From NCBI GenBank assembly GCA_020796225.1, contig CM036774.1, forward strand, positions 26,281,791 through 26,345,790: DNA of 64,000 bases. Reading direction: 5' to 3'. The notes below the pieces were generated by a model, which did not search any database, had not been told where the DNA came from, and saw nothing but the letters and a program-made list of their open reading frames with translations. Positions 1 through 11,329 of the stretch are shown piece after piece (position 1 is the first letter of the stretch; each line of letters starts with the position of its first letter). Source of the DNA: Arion vulgaris (Eukaryota; Mollusca; Gastropoda; Stylommatophora; Arionidae). The position numbers and the translations under genes were made by a program.

Positions 1-335
1 TTCTATTTTGTCACCGTTATCAAACAGAGGATTGCACGACAGACAGTACCGGCAGTTCTGTCCATATGTGTCATCAACTCGCTAGTAGTTGTTGCATGTA
101 GCTGTGCTCTGTAGGGACCTGATAGTTGACAACGTATGTTCTGTTCTAGGAGTGTGTCACAGCATTTTGTGTGTTCATAATGGGATTTATATTTTCTCAG
201 ATCGTGTTTCGCTTTAATTGTAGCGCATTGTGATTAACCTGGGTTAGACATTTGAAGCAGTTTTGTGTTAGTTAAGTTTGTTATTTATTTCTTATGTTCT
301 TCTTCGTAGATAGCTTTTTCTTTGGATCAAGGGGG
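1..335. other. no recognised feature
   Basis: AT-rich unique-looking sequence; no exon signals or repeats recognised. Confidence 0.5.
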
Positions 336-770
336 TCTCTGTGTGACGTAGAGGTTGTGTGCTCGCCTCTCGTTCCAACAGCACTTGGTTCGCTCCTTTG
401 AAGCCATCGATATATTTTTCCAGAGATCCCTGATCTCTGTGTAGGTGAGATCAAGTTCCTAGTCCTAACGAAGACAAACGATAAAAGAAGGTCGCGTGTT
501 CAATTTGAGCACGTAAAAGAACCCTTGTTATTTCAAAATCGAGAAGAGCAGGCTGGAAAGCCGCTGCCCGGGCAATAATTTATTAGAAGTTTTTTTAAAA
601 ATAAATTAAGTCCTAAAAATATATTTACTATATTATAAATTACATCGGGGCCGGTGCTATGAAGTTCATGCACTGCCGCTGAGATCTTCCTGTGTAAGAA
701 AGAGATGGGAGCACATATGGTAACTCACCGAAGTGTAATGATGATGGTCATATCAATCAATCAATCAATC
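336..770 (+). mobile_element. SINE-A copy (tRNA-derived, AATC tail)
   Basis: The tRNA-like head has box-A-like gtgacgtagaggttgtg and box-B-like ggttcgctcc. The body contains gtgtaggtgagatcaagt and agcacgtaaaagaaccc, and the tail ends in (AATC)n. The same body recurs at 5618, 14039, 18107 and 57088. Family name is local to this annotation. Confidence 0.8.
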
Positions 771-1611
771 TTCTTTGCTATGTTCAGTCATATTGGAAGA
801 TTGTAAACAAAAGGTGTCGCTGAGGGGGGATGATTCAGAGCGATCGTGGATGCATTTGTTAAGTGGCCCACTTCGAAAATGGTATGTATAAGTGTGCCTG
901 AAAATCAAGCGACTGGATGGTGTGATGAGATTTATTCGTGTGGGAACAGTATAGTTCAGATGCAGTGTGGTGAATTTGCGAGCGATTTCAGTGTTAACTT
1001 CCCAGTGTGGATTCTTCAGTCACCCGTCCGAAAATAGGTATTTGAATTTTCTGAGTTAGGGTGCATTTTTGTATCGTTGCCGAAGCGACTCTATACGTGC
1101 TCTGTTGTGGAGACTTGTAGTTTGTAGAAAGAAACTGCGAAGTGTGTAGACATGGATTTATGTTTTTCAATATTTCCGGTTTGTTTACAATTATTTAGGC
1201 TGGTTATCATCTTCTCGTGCATGGTCTCAGTGTGTGTGTGTGTGTGTGTGCATGCGCGAGTCATTGTTTGCATGTGTGTGCGTGTGCGCTGCAATGCTCA
1301 TTTTCTGTTAACAGGTTGATAATAGTGTTCAAATGTTGACATTGTTGTCATGGATACAGGGAGGGATATGTGTGCCCTTACCGTGTCAACTAATTGGGTC
1401 CCTTCTGTGACTGCCCTACTATGGCTATAGTCTTGTGTGTGTAGAGGAATGTTCACTGCTTTTACGTCGTTCACTATTGTTTCACTGTTCTGTTCATATG
1501 TTTTCTTTTATATTTGAGTCTAGTATAGAGAACAGTACAGTTTAATTTAAATCATATGCACATTACAGTGACGTTAGTATAGTAATGCACATTACATTGC
1601 AGTACAGTACT
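771..1611. other. intergenic or intronic, microsatellite only
   Basis: Only a (GT)n run at about 1231-1250 stands out. Short open frames here lack any recognisable protein. Confidence 0.5.
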
Positions 1612-1858
1612 TATGAAAATGAAAATCGTGGATATCCTAAAGGACGTAGCCATCAACCACAGTAAACGAGTCGTTGATTTTATAGGCACCACTTATACGT
1701 TCAGTAGTTTGTCATTGCTTTCTGAACGGTGAGGTTTATTTTTACCTTTTTGTAAAAATCCCACGGAGATGAATTTGTTTCCAAACTTGCCCACCGTGGG
1801 GTTTGAACCAGGTACGCTTCGGTTCGTGATCGAGCTCACTAGCTACAGTTGTACACTA
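1612..1858 (-). mobile_element. SINE-B copy
   Basis: Minus-strand tRNA-derived SINE. The head is at the right end (box-B complement gtttgaaccaggt near 1800) and the tail at the left (gaaaatcgtggatatcc). It is related to 3588, 7372, 16053 and 56712. Confidence 0.75.
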
Positions 1859-1904
1859 TATATTACATTTTTCTTTTCCTTTCTCCAATCCTGTTTTGTC
1901 TCAC

Positions 1905-2190
1905 AGCGTCAGGATAAGAAGAGATTTCTAGAACGAGCCCTTGTGTGCTCTACATAAATAGTGTCTTTCGTCGTCTCTGTTATCTCTGATCTCCACCTTT
2001 TGCGTGGACGACATTTTGGTTTGTATCCGTTGTATCGAGCAACATTGCTCTTTGAGGTGCACTGTCTGTTGGTAATCTTCTTAAGTAGTTGAACCATTTC
2101 ATTTGTTGTTTCTTGATAACATTTAACCGGAGCAAATTCTGCAAGACTTGTCCTCTCATGGGAGAGATGAGAAGCAACATGTGGCCACAC
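1905..2190 (-). mobile_element. LINE 3' tail remnant
   Basis: Minus frames give MKWFNYLRRLPTDSAP and RPRKRWRSEI, the 'W.GH..R...GRPRKRW' ending typical of non-LTR retrotransposon ORF2. It is broken by frameshifts. The same tail recurs at 11330 and 30180. Confidence 0.6.
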
Positions 2191-2221
2191 CTAGTCGACC
2201 TAAAAACTAAGCTTTGAGGAA

Positions 2222-2946
2222 ACCTGATAGACCTGTAGCTGACTGCCCAGTTTGTGGTCCACAGTAAATTAAGCGCATGACCAGAGATTGCTGAAGAAGG
2301 AAACCTGATAGACCTGAAGCTGACTGCCCAGTTTGTGGTTCACAGTAAATTAAGCGCATGACCAGATATCCCTAAAGAAGGAAAGATGACAGACCTGAAT
2401 CTGACTGCCCAGTTTGTGGTTCACAGTAAGTTCAGGCATGACCAGAGATCCTGAAGAAGGAAACCGATAGACCTGAAGCTGACTGCCCAGTTTGTGTTCT
2501 GATAAATTAAGCGCATGACCAGAGATCCCTAAAGAAGGAAAGATGACAGACCTGAATCTGACTGCCCAGTTTGTGGTTCACAGTAAGTTCAGCGCATGAC
2601 CAGAGATCCCTGAAGAAGGAAACCTGATAGACCTGAAGCTGACTGCCCAGTTTGTGGTCCACAGTAAATTAAGCGCATGACCAGAGATCCCTGAAGAAGG
2701 AAACCTGATAGACCTGAAGCTGACTGCCCAGTTTGTGGTCGCACAGTAAATTAAGCGCATGACCAGAGATCCCTGAAGAAGGAAAGATGACAGACCTGAA
2801 GCTGACTGCCCAGTTTGTGGTCGCACAGTAAATTAAGCGCATGACCAGAGATCCCTGAAGAAGGAAAGATGACAGACCTGAAGCTGACTGCCCAGTTTGT
2901 GGTCGCACAGTAAATTAAGCGCATGACCAGAGATCCCTGAAGAAGA
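2222..2946. repeat. 81-bp minisatellite, 9 copies
   Basis: gactgcccagtttgtggt recurs at 2241, 2322, 2403, 2481, 2560, 2641, 2722, 2804 and 2886. Two or three variants (gatgacagacctgaatc versus ctgatagacctgaag) alternate, implying higher-order copying. Confidence 0.95.
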
Positions 2947-2980
2947 AGATGAAGAAGAAGATAAAGTTCAGTACTGATGT

Positions 2981-3262
2981 TGTGAGAGCCGCGGTAGCAT
3001 AGTTGTTAGTGAACTCCCTTCTCAAGGCTGGGGTCCGGGTTCAACTCCCGCAGTGGGCGTGACATTTTTCCTGACCGCGACGGCTCTCAGGTCGACTCAG
3101 CCTCAACTGGGTACCAGACATGCTGTGGGAAAGTAAAGGCGGCCGGCGTGATGCTGACCCCATCACCCATCGTGTGCCGACGGTCAATGATCGATACAGA
3201 CCTAACACTGTATTGACCTATATACCACAAGGTATGAAAGGGTTCCTTTACTTTTTTATACT
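2981..3262 (+). mobile_element. SINE-C copy (tRNA-derived)
   Basis: The head has tagcatagttgttagtgaac (box A) and gggttcaactcccg (box B). The body contains cagcctcaactgggtaccag. The 3' end is accacaaggtatgaaagggt followed by T-rich sequence. An inverted copy lies at 15766-16036. Confidence 0.82.
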
Positions 3263-3304
3263 TTTACCGATGTTGTACCCACTTTTCTTTATGTCTTCAT
3301 TTCT

Positions 3305-3500
3305 AAACTAGTTCTTCTTGATATCCCAGTATTCTGTGTAGACACTTCATCTCTGTGTGACTAGTTTCTTCTTGATACTCAGTATTCTGTGTAGACACTT
3401 CATCTCTGTTGTGACTAGTTTTCTTCTATCATTTGATGTCAGCGTCCAGGTTTGACACTGATAGCATATGTTGGGAGAAAGTTTGTGTTGTACAGTGCTC
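3305..3500 (-). mobile_element. LINE ORF2 remnant
   Basis: The minus frame YQCQTWTLTSNDRRKLVTTE followed by MKCLHRIL matches the post-RT 'YG.E.W.L......EMRCLRRIL' region. A ~58-bp segment (agtattctgtgtagacactt) is duplicated in tandem. Confidence 0.65.
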
Positions 3501-3587
3501 ATATTACATTCTATTAGTACATTATAGTGTAGTCTTACATTATAGAATATTATACTACATTCTAGAGTAGTAAAGTGTAGTACATTG

Positions 3588-3835
3588 AGATGAAAATCAT
3601 GACATATACTTAACAGGTCGTCATCATCAACCATTGTAAACAAGTCATTGATTTTTCTAAGCACTACTTATACGTTCAGTAGTTTGTCATCGCTTTCTGA
3701 ACTGTGAGGTCTATTTTTACCTTTCGTAAAAATCCACAGGAACAAACTTGTTCCAAATTTTCTGCGGACGTGAACCAGGTACGCTTGGGTTGTGATCGAA
3801 CTGACTACCGCTATGCCACAGACGCTCACATAGTG
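3588..3835 (-). mobile_element. SINE-B copy
   Basis: Same body (cactacttatacgttcag, gtaaaaatccacaggaac) as the copy at 7372. The head region reads gaaccaggtacgcttggg. Minus orientation. Confidence 0.75.
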
Positions 3836-3874
3836 TTATACTGCATTGTCCAGTGTTGTAAAATAGTATTATAT

Positions 3875-4090
3875 AAGCCGCAGTAGAACACCTGCTTGCT
3901 AGATGATTGGTCTGGGTTCAAATCCCCAGCTGGAGTGACATTTAACGACCACAAACGACTATCGGGGCAACCCAACCTTAATTGGTAGTCAGGACAGTTC
4001 TAATTTGAACATGCCGACAACGGAGGCGGGATACCTGACATATGGTAGAGAGACATTCCCCATGACTGTTAGAGTTGCATTGTTCTGATC
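3875..4090 (+). mobile_element. SINE-C-like copy, degraded
   Basis: Box-B-like ctgggttcaaatccccag, then aacccaaccttaattgg, a weaker match to the SINE-C body. Boundaries uncertain. Confidence 0.5.
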
Positions 4091-4229
4091 ATGAACATAT
4101 TTTTCGATGATAAGTGATGGTACTGTCAGTACAGTACAGTACAGTGCAGTATAGTGCATTTCAGTACAGTCGATATATAGTGTAGTAATATATATACATT
4201 GTCAGAATTCAAAGTTGTCAGATGCATAT

Positions 4230-5620
4230 ACTAGTCGGGTTGTATTCTTCACTCTGTCTGTCGGGTTGTACTCTTTAGTTCATCTGTCGTTTTGCACTCC
4301 TAACTCGTATTCTTCGGTCTTGTATTTCCTCACTCTGTCGGTCGGGCTGTATTCTTCAGTTCATCCGTCGTGTTACACTTCTAACTCTGTATGTCGGGTT
4401 GTATTCTTTAGTTCATCCGTCGTGTTACACTTCTAACTCTGTCTGTCGGTTGTATTCTTCAGTTCATCCGTCGTGTTCACTTCAACTCTGTCTGTCGGGT
4501 TGTATTCTTTAGTTCATCCGTCGTGTTACACTTCTAACTCTGTCTGTCGGGTTGTACTCTTTAGTTCATCCGTCGTGTTACACTTCTAACTCTGTCTGTC
4601 GGGTTGTATTCTTCAGTTCATCCGTCGTGTTGCACTTCTAACTCTGTCTGTCGGGTTGTATTCTTTAGTCTCATCCGTCGGTTGCACTTCTAACTCTGTC
4701 TGTCGGGTTGTATTCTTTAGTCCATCCGTCGTGTTGATTCACTCTGTCGTCAATTCTCTCTGTCATGTCGGGTTGTATTCTTTAGTCCATCCGTCGTGTT
4801 GCACTTCTAACTCTGTCTGTCGGGTTGTATTCTTCAGTTCATCCGTCGTGTTGCACTTCTAACTCTGTCTGTCGGGTTGTATTCTTCTAGTCATCCGTCG
4901 TGTTGCACTTCTAACTCTGTCTGTCGGGTTGTATTCTTCAGTTCATTCGTCGTGTTACACTTCTAACTCTGTATGTCGGGTTGTATTCTTTAGTTCATCC
5001 GTCGTGTTACACTTCTAACTCTGTATGTCGGGTTGTATTCTTCAGTTCATCCGTCGTGTTACACTTCTAACTCTGTCTGTCGGGTTGTATTCTTTAGTTC
5101 ATCCGTCGTGTTGCACTTCTAACTCTGTATGTCGGGTTGTATTCTTTAGTTCATCCGTCGTGTTACACTTCTAACTCTGTATGTCGGGTTGTATTCTTTA
5201 GTTCATCCGTCGTGTTACACTTCTAACTCTGTATGTCGGGTTGTATTCTTTAGTTCATCCGTCGTGTTGCACTTCTAACTCTGTATGTCGGGTTGTATTC
5301 TTCAGTTCATCCGTCGTGTTGCACTTCTAACTCTGTCTGTCGGGTTGTATTCTTTAGTTCATCCGTCGTGTTGCACTTCTAACTCTGTCTGTCGGGTTGT
5401 ATTCTTTAGTTCATCCGTCGTGTTACACTTCTAACTATGTATGTCGGGTTGTATTCTTCAGTTCATCCGTCGTGTTGCACTTCTAACTCTGTCTGTCGGG
5501 TTATATTCTTTAGTTCATCTGTCGTGTTACACTTCTAACTCTGTCTGTCGGGTTATATTCTTTAGTTCATCCGTCGTGTTACACTTCTAACTCTGTCTGT
5601 CGGGTTGTATTCTTCTCTCT
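4230..5620. repeat. 52-bp minisatellite, about 27 copies
   Basis: The unit contains tctgtctgtcgggttgtatt and agttcatccgtcgtgtt. The first copies are irregular; the later ones are nearly identical. It ends at the start of a SINE-A copy. Confidence 0.95.
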
Positions 5621-6195
5621 CTGTCTCATGCTAAAAGTACCAGGTTCGTTCCCTCGCTGAGACATGTGGATATTTTTCCAGAGATCTCTGATCTCAGTGT
5701 AGATGAGATCGAGTTATTAGTCTTATCGGAGACGGACGATAACACATAGGTCCCGTGTTCTATTTGAGCACGTAAAAGAACCCTTGTCAGGACAAAATTG
5801 AGAAAAGCAGACTGGAAGGAATGTCACTGTCAGGACAAAATTGAGAAGAGCAGACTGGAAGGAATGTCACTGTCAGGACAAAATTGAGAAGAGCAGCCTG
5901 GAAGGAATGAAACTGTCAGGACAAAATTGAGAAGAGCAGCCTGGAAGGAATGTCACTGTCAGGACAAAATTGAGAAGAGCAGCCTGGAAGGAATGTCACT
6001 GTCAGGACAAAATTCATTAGAAAATATTTAAAATAAAATTCCTTCAAAAAATATTTTCAAAATCACATCGGGGACCCTGGCCTGTGCTACGGAGTTCGTG
6101 CGCTGCAGCTGATATCTTCCTGTGTAAGAAAGAGATTGGAGCACACATGGTTACTCACCGAAGTGTAATGATGATGGTCCTATCAATCAATCAAC
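5618..6195 (+). mobile_element. SINE-A copy with internal tandem expansion
   Basis: The body and (AATC)n end match the other SINE-A copies. Its 5' head runs directly into the 52-bp array. Between about 5785 and 6010 an internal 43-bp segment is repeated five to six times. Confidence 0.8.
5785..6010. repeat. 43-bp array inside a SINE-A copy
   Basis: tgtcaggacaaaattgag recurs every 43 bp (5785, 5828, 5871 and on), with caggctggaa-type SINE-A body words between. Confidence 0.92.
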
Positions 6196-6604
6196 CTCTC
6201 TCTCTCTCTCTCTGTCTACTTTAGTAACATCTCCAGACCATAATTTCCTCATATCCTTCTATAAACAAATAAATACTTCAGATATAATTACAAAGCTAGC
6301 AGCCGGTCTTGCTCGACTGAACAACTATGAAGTATACTTAGTACCTGATACAACAAAGGATTCACTCACACTCACACACATGACCTTGTTCTTATATCAT
6401 ATCGTCTTATCCGTCTGTGTGTGTGTCTAGTTGTCTCTGTGTGCCAGAAAGCCTAGTCGTGACTTGAGACTCCCGTATAATTGTTACATCGATGAATACG
6501 TTCTGGGTGCTGACACAATAGAATGGTGGAAATCAAGCAGGCGTGAAACAACAGTTGATTCTGCTGGAATTATAAAACCAAACACAACAATAAAAATGTG
6601 GTGT

Positions 6605-7320
6605 GTAGCGCAGCGGGGATACGGTTGATACGGTGCTTGTCTCGTGTATCTTGTGGTCTGAGCATTATGTGTAGTGTGTAGAACAGCAGGGATACAGATG
6701 ATGATGTGCTTGTCTCGTGTATCTTGTTGCTGGTATGAGCATGATGTGTGGTGTGTAGTGTGTAGAGCAGCAGGGATACAGATGAAAATGTGCTTGTCTC
6801 GTGTATCTTGTTGCTGGTATGAGCATGATGTGTGGCGTGTAGTGTGTAGAGCAGCAGGGATACAGATGATAATGTGCTTGTCTCGTGTATCTTGTTGCTG
6901 GTATGAGCATGATGTGTGGTGTGTATAGTAGCGGGGATACAACTGATGATGTGCTTGTCTCGTGTATCTTGTTGCTGGTATGAGCATGATGTGTGGCGTG
7001 TAGTGTGTATAGTAGCAGGGATACAGCTGATGATGTGCTTGTCTCGTGTATCTTGTTGTTGCTGGTATGAGCATGGTGTGTGGTGTGTAGAGCAGCGGGA
7101 ATACAGCTGATGCTGTGCTTGTCTCATGTAACTTGTTGTTGTTGGTATGAGAGTAGTGTGTAGAGCAGCGGGAATACAGCTGATGCTGTGCTTGTCTCAT
7201 GTAACTTGTTGTTGTTGGTATGAGAGTAGTGTGTAGAGCAGCGGGAATACAGCTGATGCTGTGCTTGTCTCATGTAACTTGTTGTTGCTAGTATGAACAT
7301 GATGTGTAGTGTGTAGTGTG
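6605..7320. repeat. 73-84-bp minisatellite, 9 copies
   Basis: cttgtctcgtgtatcttg recurs at 6636, 6709, 6793, 6877, 6954, 7038, 7118, 7191 and 7264, with spacing varying from 73 to 84 bp. Long open frames here are by-products of the repeat. Confidence 0.92.
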
Positions 7321-7371
7321 TAGTGAAAGGATAGAAGAAAGAAATGAAAACATACTTATAGTAACAACACA

Positions 7372-7612
7372 AACATGAAAATCCTGGCATATCCTTTACA
7401 GGGCGTCGCCACCAATCACAGTAAACGAGTCGTTGATTGTCTAGACACCGCTTATACGTTCAGTAGTTTACCATTGCGTTCTGAACGATATGTCTATTTT
7501 ACCGTTCGTAAAAATCCACAGGAACAAATTTGCTTCCAAACTACCCGCGGCTGAGTTTGAACCGGGCACACCTGGATTGTGATCGAGCTCACTACCGCTA
7601 AGCTACAGACGC
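7372..7612 (-). mobile_element. SINE-B copy, well preserved tRNA head
   Basis: On the minus strand the head reads GGCGTCTGTAGCTTAGCGG then GTAGTGAGC (box A), and CCGGTTCAAACTC (box B). The body and tail (gccaggattttcat) follow toward the left. Pol III promoter elements appear intact. Confidence 0.82.
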
Positions 7613-7669
7613 CCCACTCTCTCCTTTATAAATGTTAGATAGACACAACGCTTATTGTTAAAATGTGAA

Positions 7670-8325
7670 TGAGGAACACGTGAGTGGGTGTGTCGTATAT
7701 ACTTGCCTTCATATGCAACACATGAGTGGGTGTGTCATATATACTAGCATTCATATGCAACATATGAGTGGGTGTGTCGTATATACTAGCATTCATATGC
7801 AACATATGAGTGGGTGTGTCATATATAATAGCATTCATATGCAACACATGAGTGGGTGTGTCGTACATACTCGCCTTCATATGCAACATATGAGTGGGTG
7901 TGTCATATATACTAGCATTCATATGCAACATATGAGTGGGTGTATCGTATATACTAGCATTCATATGCAACATAGAGGGTGTGTCGTATATACTAGCATT
8001 CATATGCAACATATGAGTGGGTGTGTCGTATATACTAGCATTCATATGCAACATATGATGAGTGGGTGTGTCGTATATACTTGCCTTCATATGCAACATA
8101 TGAGTGGGTGTGTCGTATATACTTGCCTTCATATGCAACATATGATGAGTGGGTGTATCGTATATACTTGCCTTCATATGCAACATATGATGAGTGGGTG
8201 TATCGTATATACTTGCCTTCATATGCAACATATGATGAGTGGTGTTCGTATATACTTGCCTTCATATGCAACATATGATGAGTGGGTGTATCGTATATAC
8301 TCGCCTTCATATGCAACATTTGTTT
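7670..8325. repeat. 42/45-bp minisatellite, about 15 copies
   Basis: The unit has gagtgggtgtgtcgtatata and cttcatatgcaacat. Units on the right carry an extra ATG triplet (catatgatgagtg). Both strands are open over hundreds of bases because 42 and 45 are multiples of three. Confidence 0.95.
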
Positions 8326-8499
8326 ACCAGAAAAGAAATGATCTTTAGCTGAGTCCTTTCCACCTTTTCCAGCCAAATCACGAATATTATCGTCCAGTTG
8401 AACTTTAAGTAGCATTTCCTATCGTTTTCATAGTATTTTCATTGCTGAGAGCAAGCTGACTACAGCGACAGCAGCACCGACCATGTTCTTAGTATTTTC

Positions 8500-8885
8500 A
8501 TTGTGGGTTCAATTCCGCGGGCTGGCAGAAAAGCCACAGGTTCTCCAGATTTATGGTGTTCGTGGCACCGAACCGAAGGGTTACGATGTCCATGGCACCG
8601 AGACGAAGAGCTGAAAACTCAAGTGCTTCTGGATCGGGAAATATCCTTCGGCGATGTGTCCGGTTTCAGCCAGCGTTTACTAGGTTTGCTCTCCGTTCTG
8701 TAGCCATCTATTGTTTTTTACTGTGTGGGTAGCTTACTGTGCGGGTAGCTAGCCCACACCCAACCTCCTTAGTTGCCTCTTACAACATACGTGGCAGGTA
8801 ACGATGGTTCTATTCTTTACACCCCAATTTGGGCCCCAGTAACCACTCTGGCGTCGTCAGATTTGATCTGATCCGGTCTGATCAC
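8500..8885 (+). mobile_element. composite SINE (SINE-G head, H module, D-type core)
   Basis: 8505-8640 matches the tRNA-headed SINE-G (gggttcaattccgcgg, gatgtccatggcaccgag). 8640-8750 is a module also found at 44800 and 61650. 8755-8885 is the inverted D-type core (tcttacaacatacgtggcag). The order H-core is the same at 61500-61735. Confidence 0.7.
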
Positions 8886-8934
8886 TTCAGATCTGTATAT
8901 TTCCCTACATCACGTTATTGATGATTGCAAACGA

Positions 8935-9245
8935 GAGTATACATACATAAACAGAAAAGCACAGATCACAGTCTTCGGACTTAGAACGGGACACTACTGT
9001 CTCAGAGCACACCTTCATAGAATGGATCTCAGGGACTCGGCTGTCTGCACCTATGGATCATCAAAGCAGTCCCGAGAAAATATCCTGCAAGACTGCCCCA
9101 GCTTGAGCAGTGAGAGAATGGAAATCTGATCAACAGTAACAACCCTACAAAACAAACTATGGGGAACCGGTGAAGACCTCAAGTACACCGCCCTGTTTAT
9201 GACACATTCCGGAGTAGTTGCATAGCAGAAGTAGATCGCAGAAGA
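8935..9245 (+). mobile_element. LINE C-terminal remnant
   Basis: The plus frame reads ITVFGLRTGHYCLRAHLHRM, then ENILQDCPSL and LQNKLWGTGEDLKYTALF. This is the zinc-knuckle-like C-terminus after the RNase H domain of a Jockey-group LINE, interrupted by a stop near 9129. Confidence 0.75.
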
Positions 9246-9469
9246 AGCGATGATGTGAAACGTTTTATTGAATCAGTTGCTAGTTGTTTCTTTCAAATTG
9301 TTTTATTGCAATTAATATTTGTATATAATTATCAGAACCAGAGTGTACGTGCATGTAGGGTTTATCTTTGATTACAAATGTCTCAATAGATTTATCAGAA
9401 ACCAATTTAGAACCAACACAAATCCTAAAGTCGAAGGATTGACTTCATTGCGTCCAGTTTTACCTCATA

Positions 9470-9866
9470 TGGTTCGGTTCCCTCTCCTCAGATATGGTTC
9501 GGTTCCCTCTCCTCAGATATGGCTCGGTTCCCTCTCCTCAGATATGGCTCGGTTCCCTCTCCTCAGATATGGCTCGGTTCCCTCTCCTCAGATATGGCTC
9601 GGTTCCCTCTCCTCAGATATGGCTCGGTTCCCTCTCCTCAGATATGGTTCGGTTCCCTATCCTCAGATATGGCTCGGTTCCCTCTCCTCAGATATGGTTC
9701 GGTTCCCTATCCTCAGATATGGCTCGGTTCCCTCTCCTCAGATATGGCTCGGTTCCCTCTCCTCAGATATGGCTCGGTTCCCTCTCCTCAGATATGGTTC
9801 GGTTCCCTCTCCTCAGATATGGTTCGGTTCCCTCTCCTCAGATATGACTCGGTTCCCTCTCCTCAG
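9470..9866. repeat. 25-bp array inside SINE-F, about 16 copies
   Basis: The unit is ggctcggttccctctcctca plus gatat. It derives from the catatggctcggtccctctc segment of SINE-F. Confidence 0.95.
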
Positions 9867-9867
9867 A

Positions 9868-10565
9868 TATGGCACACAACCTGCCGAGTATTGCACACAA
9901 CCTGCCTCAGAGTTTTGCACACAACCTGCCGAGAGTATTGTACACAACCTGCCGAGATTATTGCACACAACCTGCCGAGATTATTGCACACAACCTGCCG
10001 AGAGTATTGTACACAACCTGCCGAGATTATTGCACACAACCTGCCGAGAGTATTGCACACAACCTGCCGAGAGTATTGTACACAACCTGCCGAGAGTATT
10101 TTACACAACCAGCCGAGAGTATTGCACACAACCAGCCGAGAGTATTTTACACAACCTGCCGAGAGTATTTTACACAACCAGCCGAGAGTATTTTACACAA
10201 CCTGCTGAGAGTATTTTACACAACCAGCCGAGAGTATTTTACACAACCTGCCGAGAGTATTTTACACAACCAGCCGAGAGTATTTTACACAACCTGCCGA
10301 GAGTATTTTACACAACCAGCCGAGAGTATTTTACACAACCTGCCGAGAGTATTTTACACAACCTGCCGAGAGTATTTTACACAACCAGCCGAGAGTATTT
10401 TACACAACCAGCCGAGAGTATTTTACACAACCAGCCGAGAGTATTTTACACAACCAGCCGAGAGTATTTTACACAACCAGCCGAGAGTATTTTACACAAC
10501 CAGCCGAGAGTATTTTACACAACCAGCCGAGAGTATTTTACACAACCAGCCGAGAGTATTGCACA
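9868..10565. repeat. 23-bp array inside SINE-F, about 30 copies
   Basis: The unit is cgagagtattttacacaacc plus agc or tgc. It derives from the cctgccgagagtattgcaca segment of SINE-F. Early copies read ttgcacac, later ones tttacac. Confidence 0.95.
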
Positions 10566-10647
10566 CATCAAGCACTCCATAATTTCAACAACAACCCTAA
10601 GAATCTCAGGACAAAATGCACTCGTGAACAGAACGGCGTGGTCTGGA

Positions 10648-11200
10648 TTCTTCTTCTTCTGCGTTCTCACTAGATTGGGATTTCAGATTCTCTAATAAAG
10701 GCAGCCGTCTGCCTCAGATTATCAGCCACGCCATACAGTTTGTGTTGGACGCTAGTGTAAGTGGGCCACCTCTTTCTTCTCAAGTCTGCATACTGGGGAC
10801 AGTTCTGTAGGATATAATTCTTATGATTTCTGCTTCCCCATTTGTGCCGACCTCTTCCAGCAGTAAGTTTTCGCCACCCTCGTGATGGTAGGTCTGACAT
10901 TCTTAATGCGTGGCTAAATCTCCGAGGCAGATTGACGACCGTAGAATCCGTTATCCCATTCCTCATTGTGAGGGTCGTTGCACCATGTTATGCGCCTTAC
11001 AGCCTGGTGCATCTGTTTTCTGCAAGCATTTGTTTCGGGTTAGCATTCCTAGCGGACACATGCATCCGATTTCAGCCAAACCTCCTTAGTCGCCTCTTAC
11101 GACATGTGTGCAGGTAACAGTGGTTCTATTCTTTACACCCCAAATTTGGGCCCCGGTAACGACTCGGTAACCACTCGGTAACCACCCGGTAACCACTCGG
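10648..11200 (-). mobile_element. chimeric retroelement E, copy 1 (SINE core + LINE tail)
   Basis: On the minus strand it starts with the SINE-D-type core (near 11075-11200), then continues into a LINE C-terminal coding remnant (NYILQNCPQYADLRRKRWP, ending FIRESEIPI) and a GAA tail at 10648. The 5' end carries four near-repeats of ggtaaccactc. Flanks gcgtggtctgga and gcgtggtccaga suggest a degenerate target duplication within a SINE-F copy. Confidence 0.8.
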
Positions 11201-11329
11201 GCGTGGTCCAGACTCGAACCCATGACCGTCGGAACACAAGGCAAAGGTCACAGAGATTTCCCCACAAAAAATACGAACTAATATATGAAATAACAATACA
11301 CAGACATTCTGATAGCTTTTGTGTACGTT

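Larger units (their letters stand above)
9430..11260 (-). mobile_element. SINE-F copy, expanded by two arrays and split by element E
   Basis: The left end (gaaggattgacttcattgc) and right end (ctcgaacccatgacc with caaggcaaagg) match the intact SINE-F at 22797-23036. Between them lie a 25-bp array, a 23-bp array (each derived from SINE-F body words) and the inserted element E (10648-11200). The ~240-bp SINE is thus spread over 1.8 kb. Confidence 0.75.

Noticed and set aside
6484..7200. 238-codon frame on the minus strand
   Set aside because: Product of the 73-84-bp array, with a matching frame open on the other strand.
7635..8415. Repetitive peptide frames on both strands (14-15-residue repeats)
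   Set aside because: The 42/45-bp minisatellite units are multiples of three, so both strands stay open. There is no flanking coding sequence or splice context.
9319..10695. 458-codon open frame on the plus strand
   Set aside because: It lies across two tandem arrays (25-bp and 23-bp units) inside a SINE. Repetition without stops keeps it open in several frames, and no non-repeat protein is encoded.
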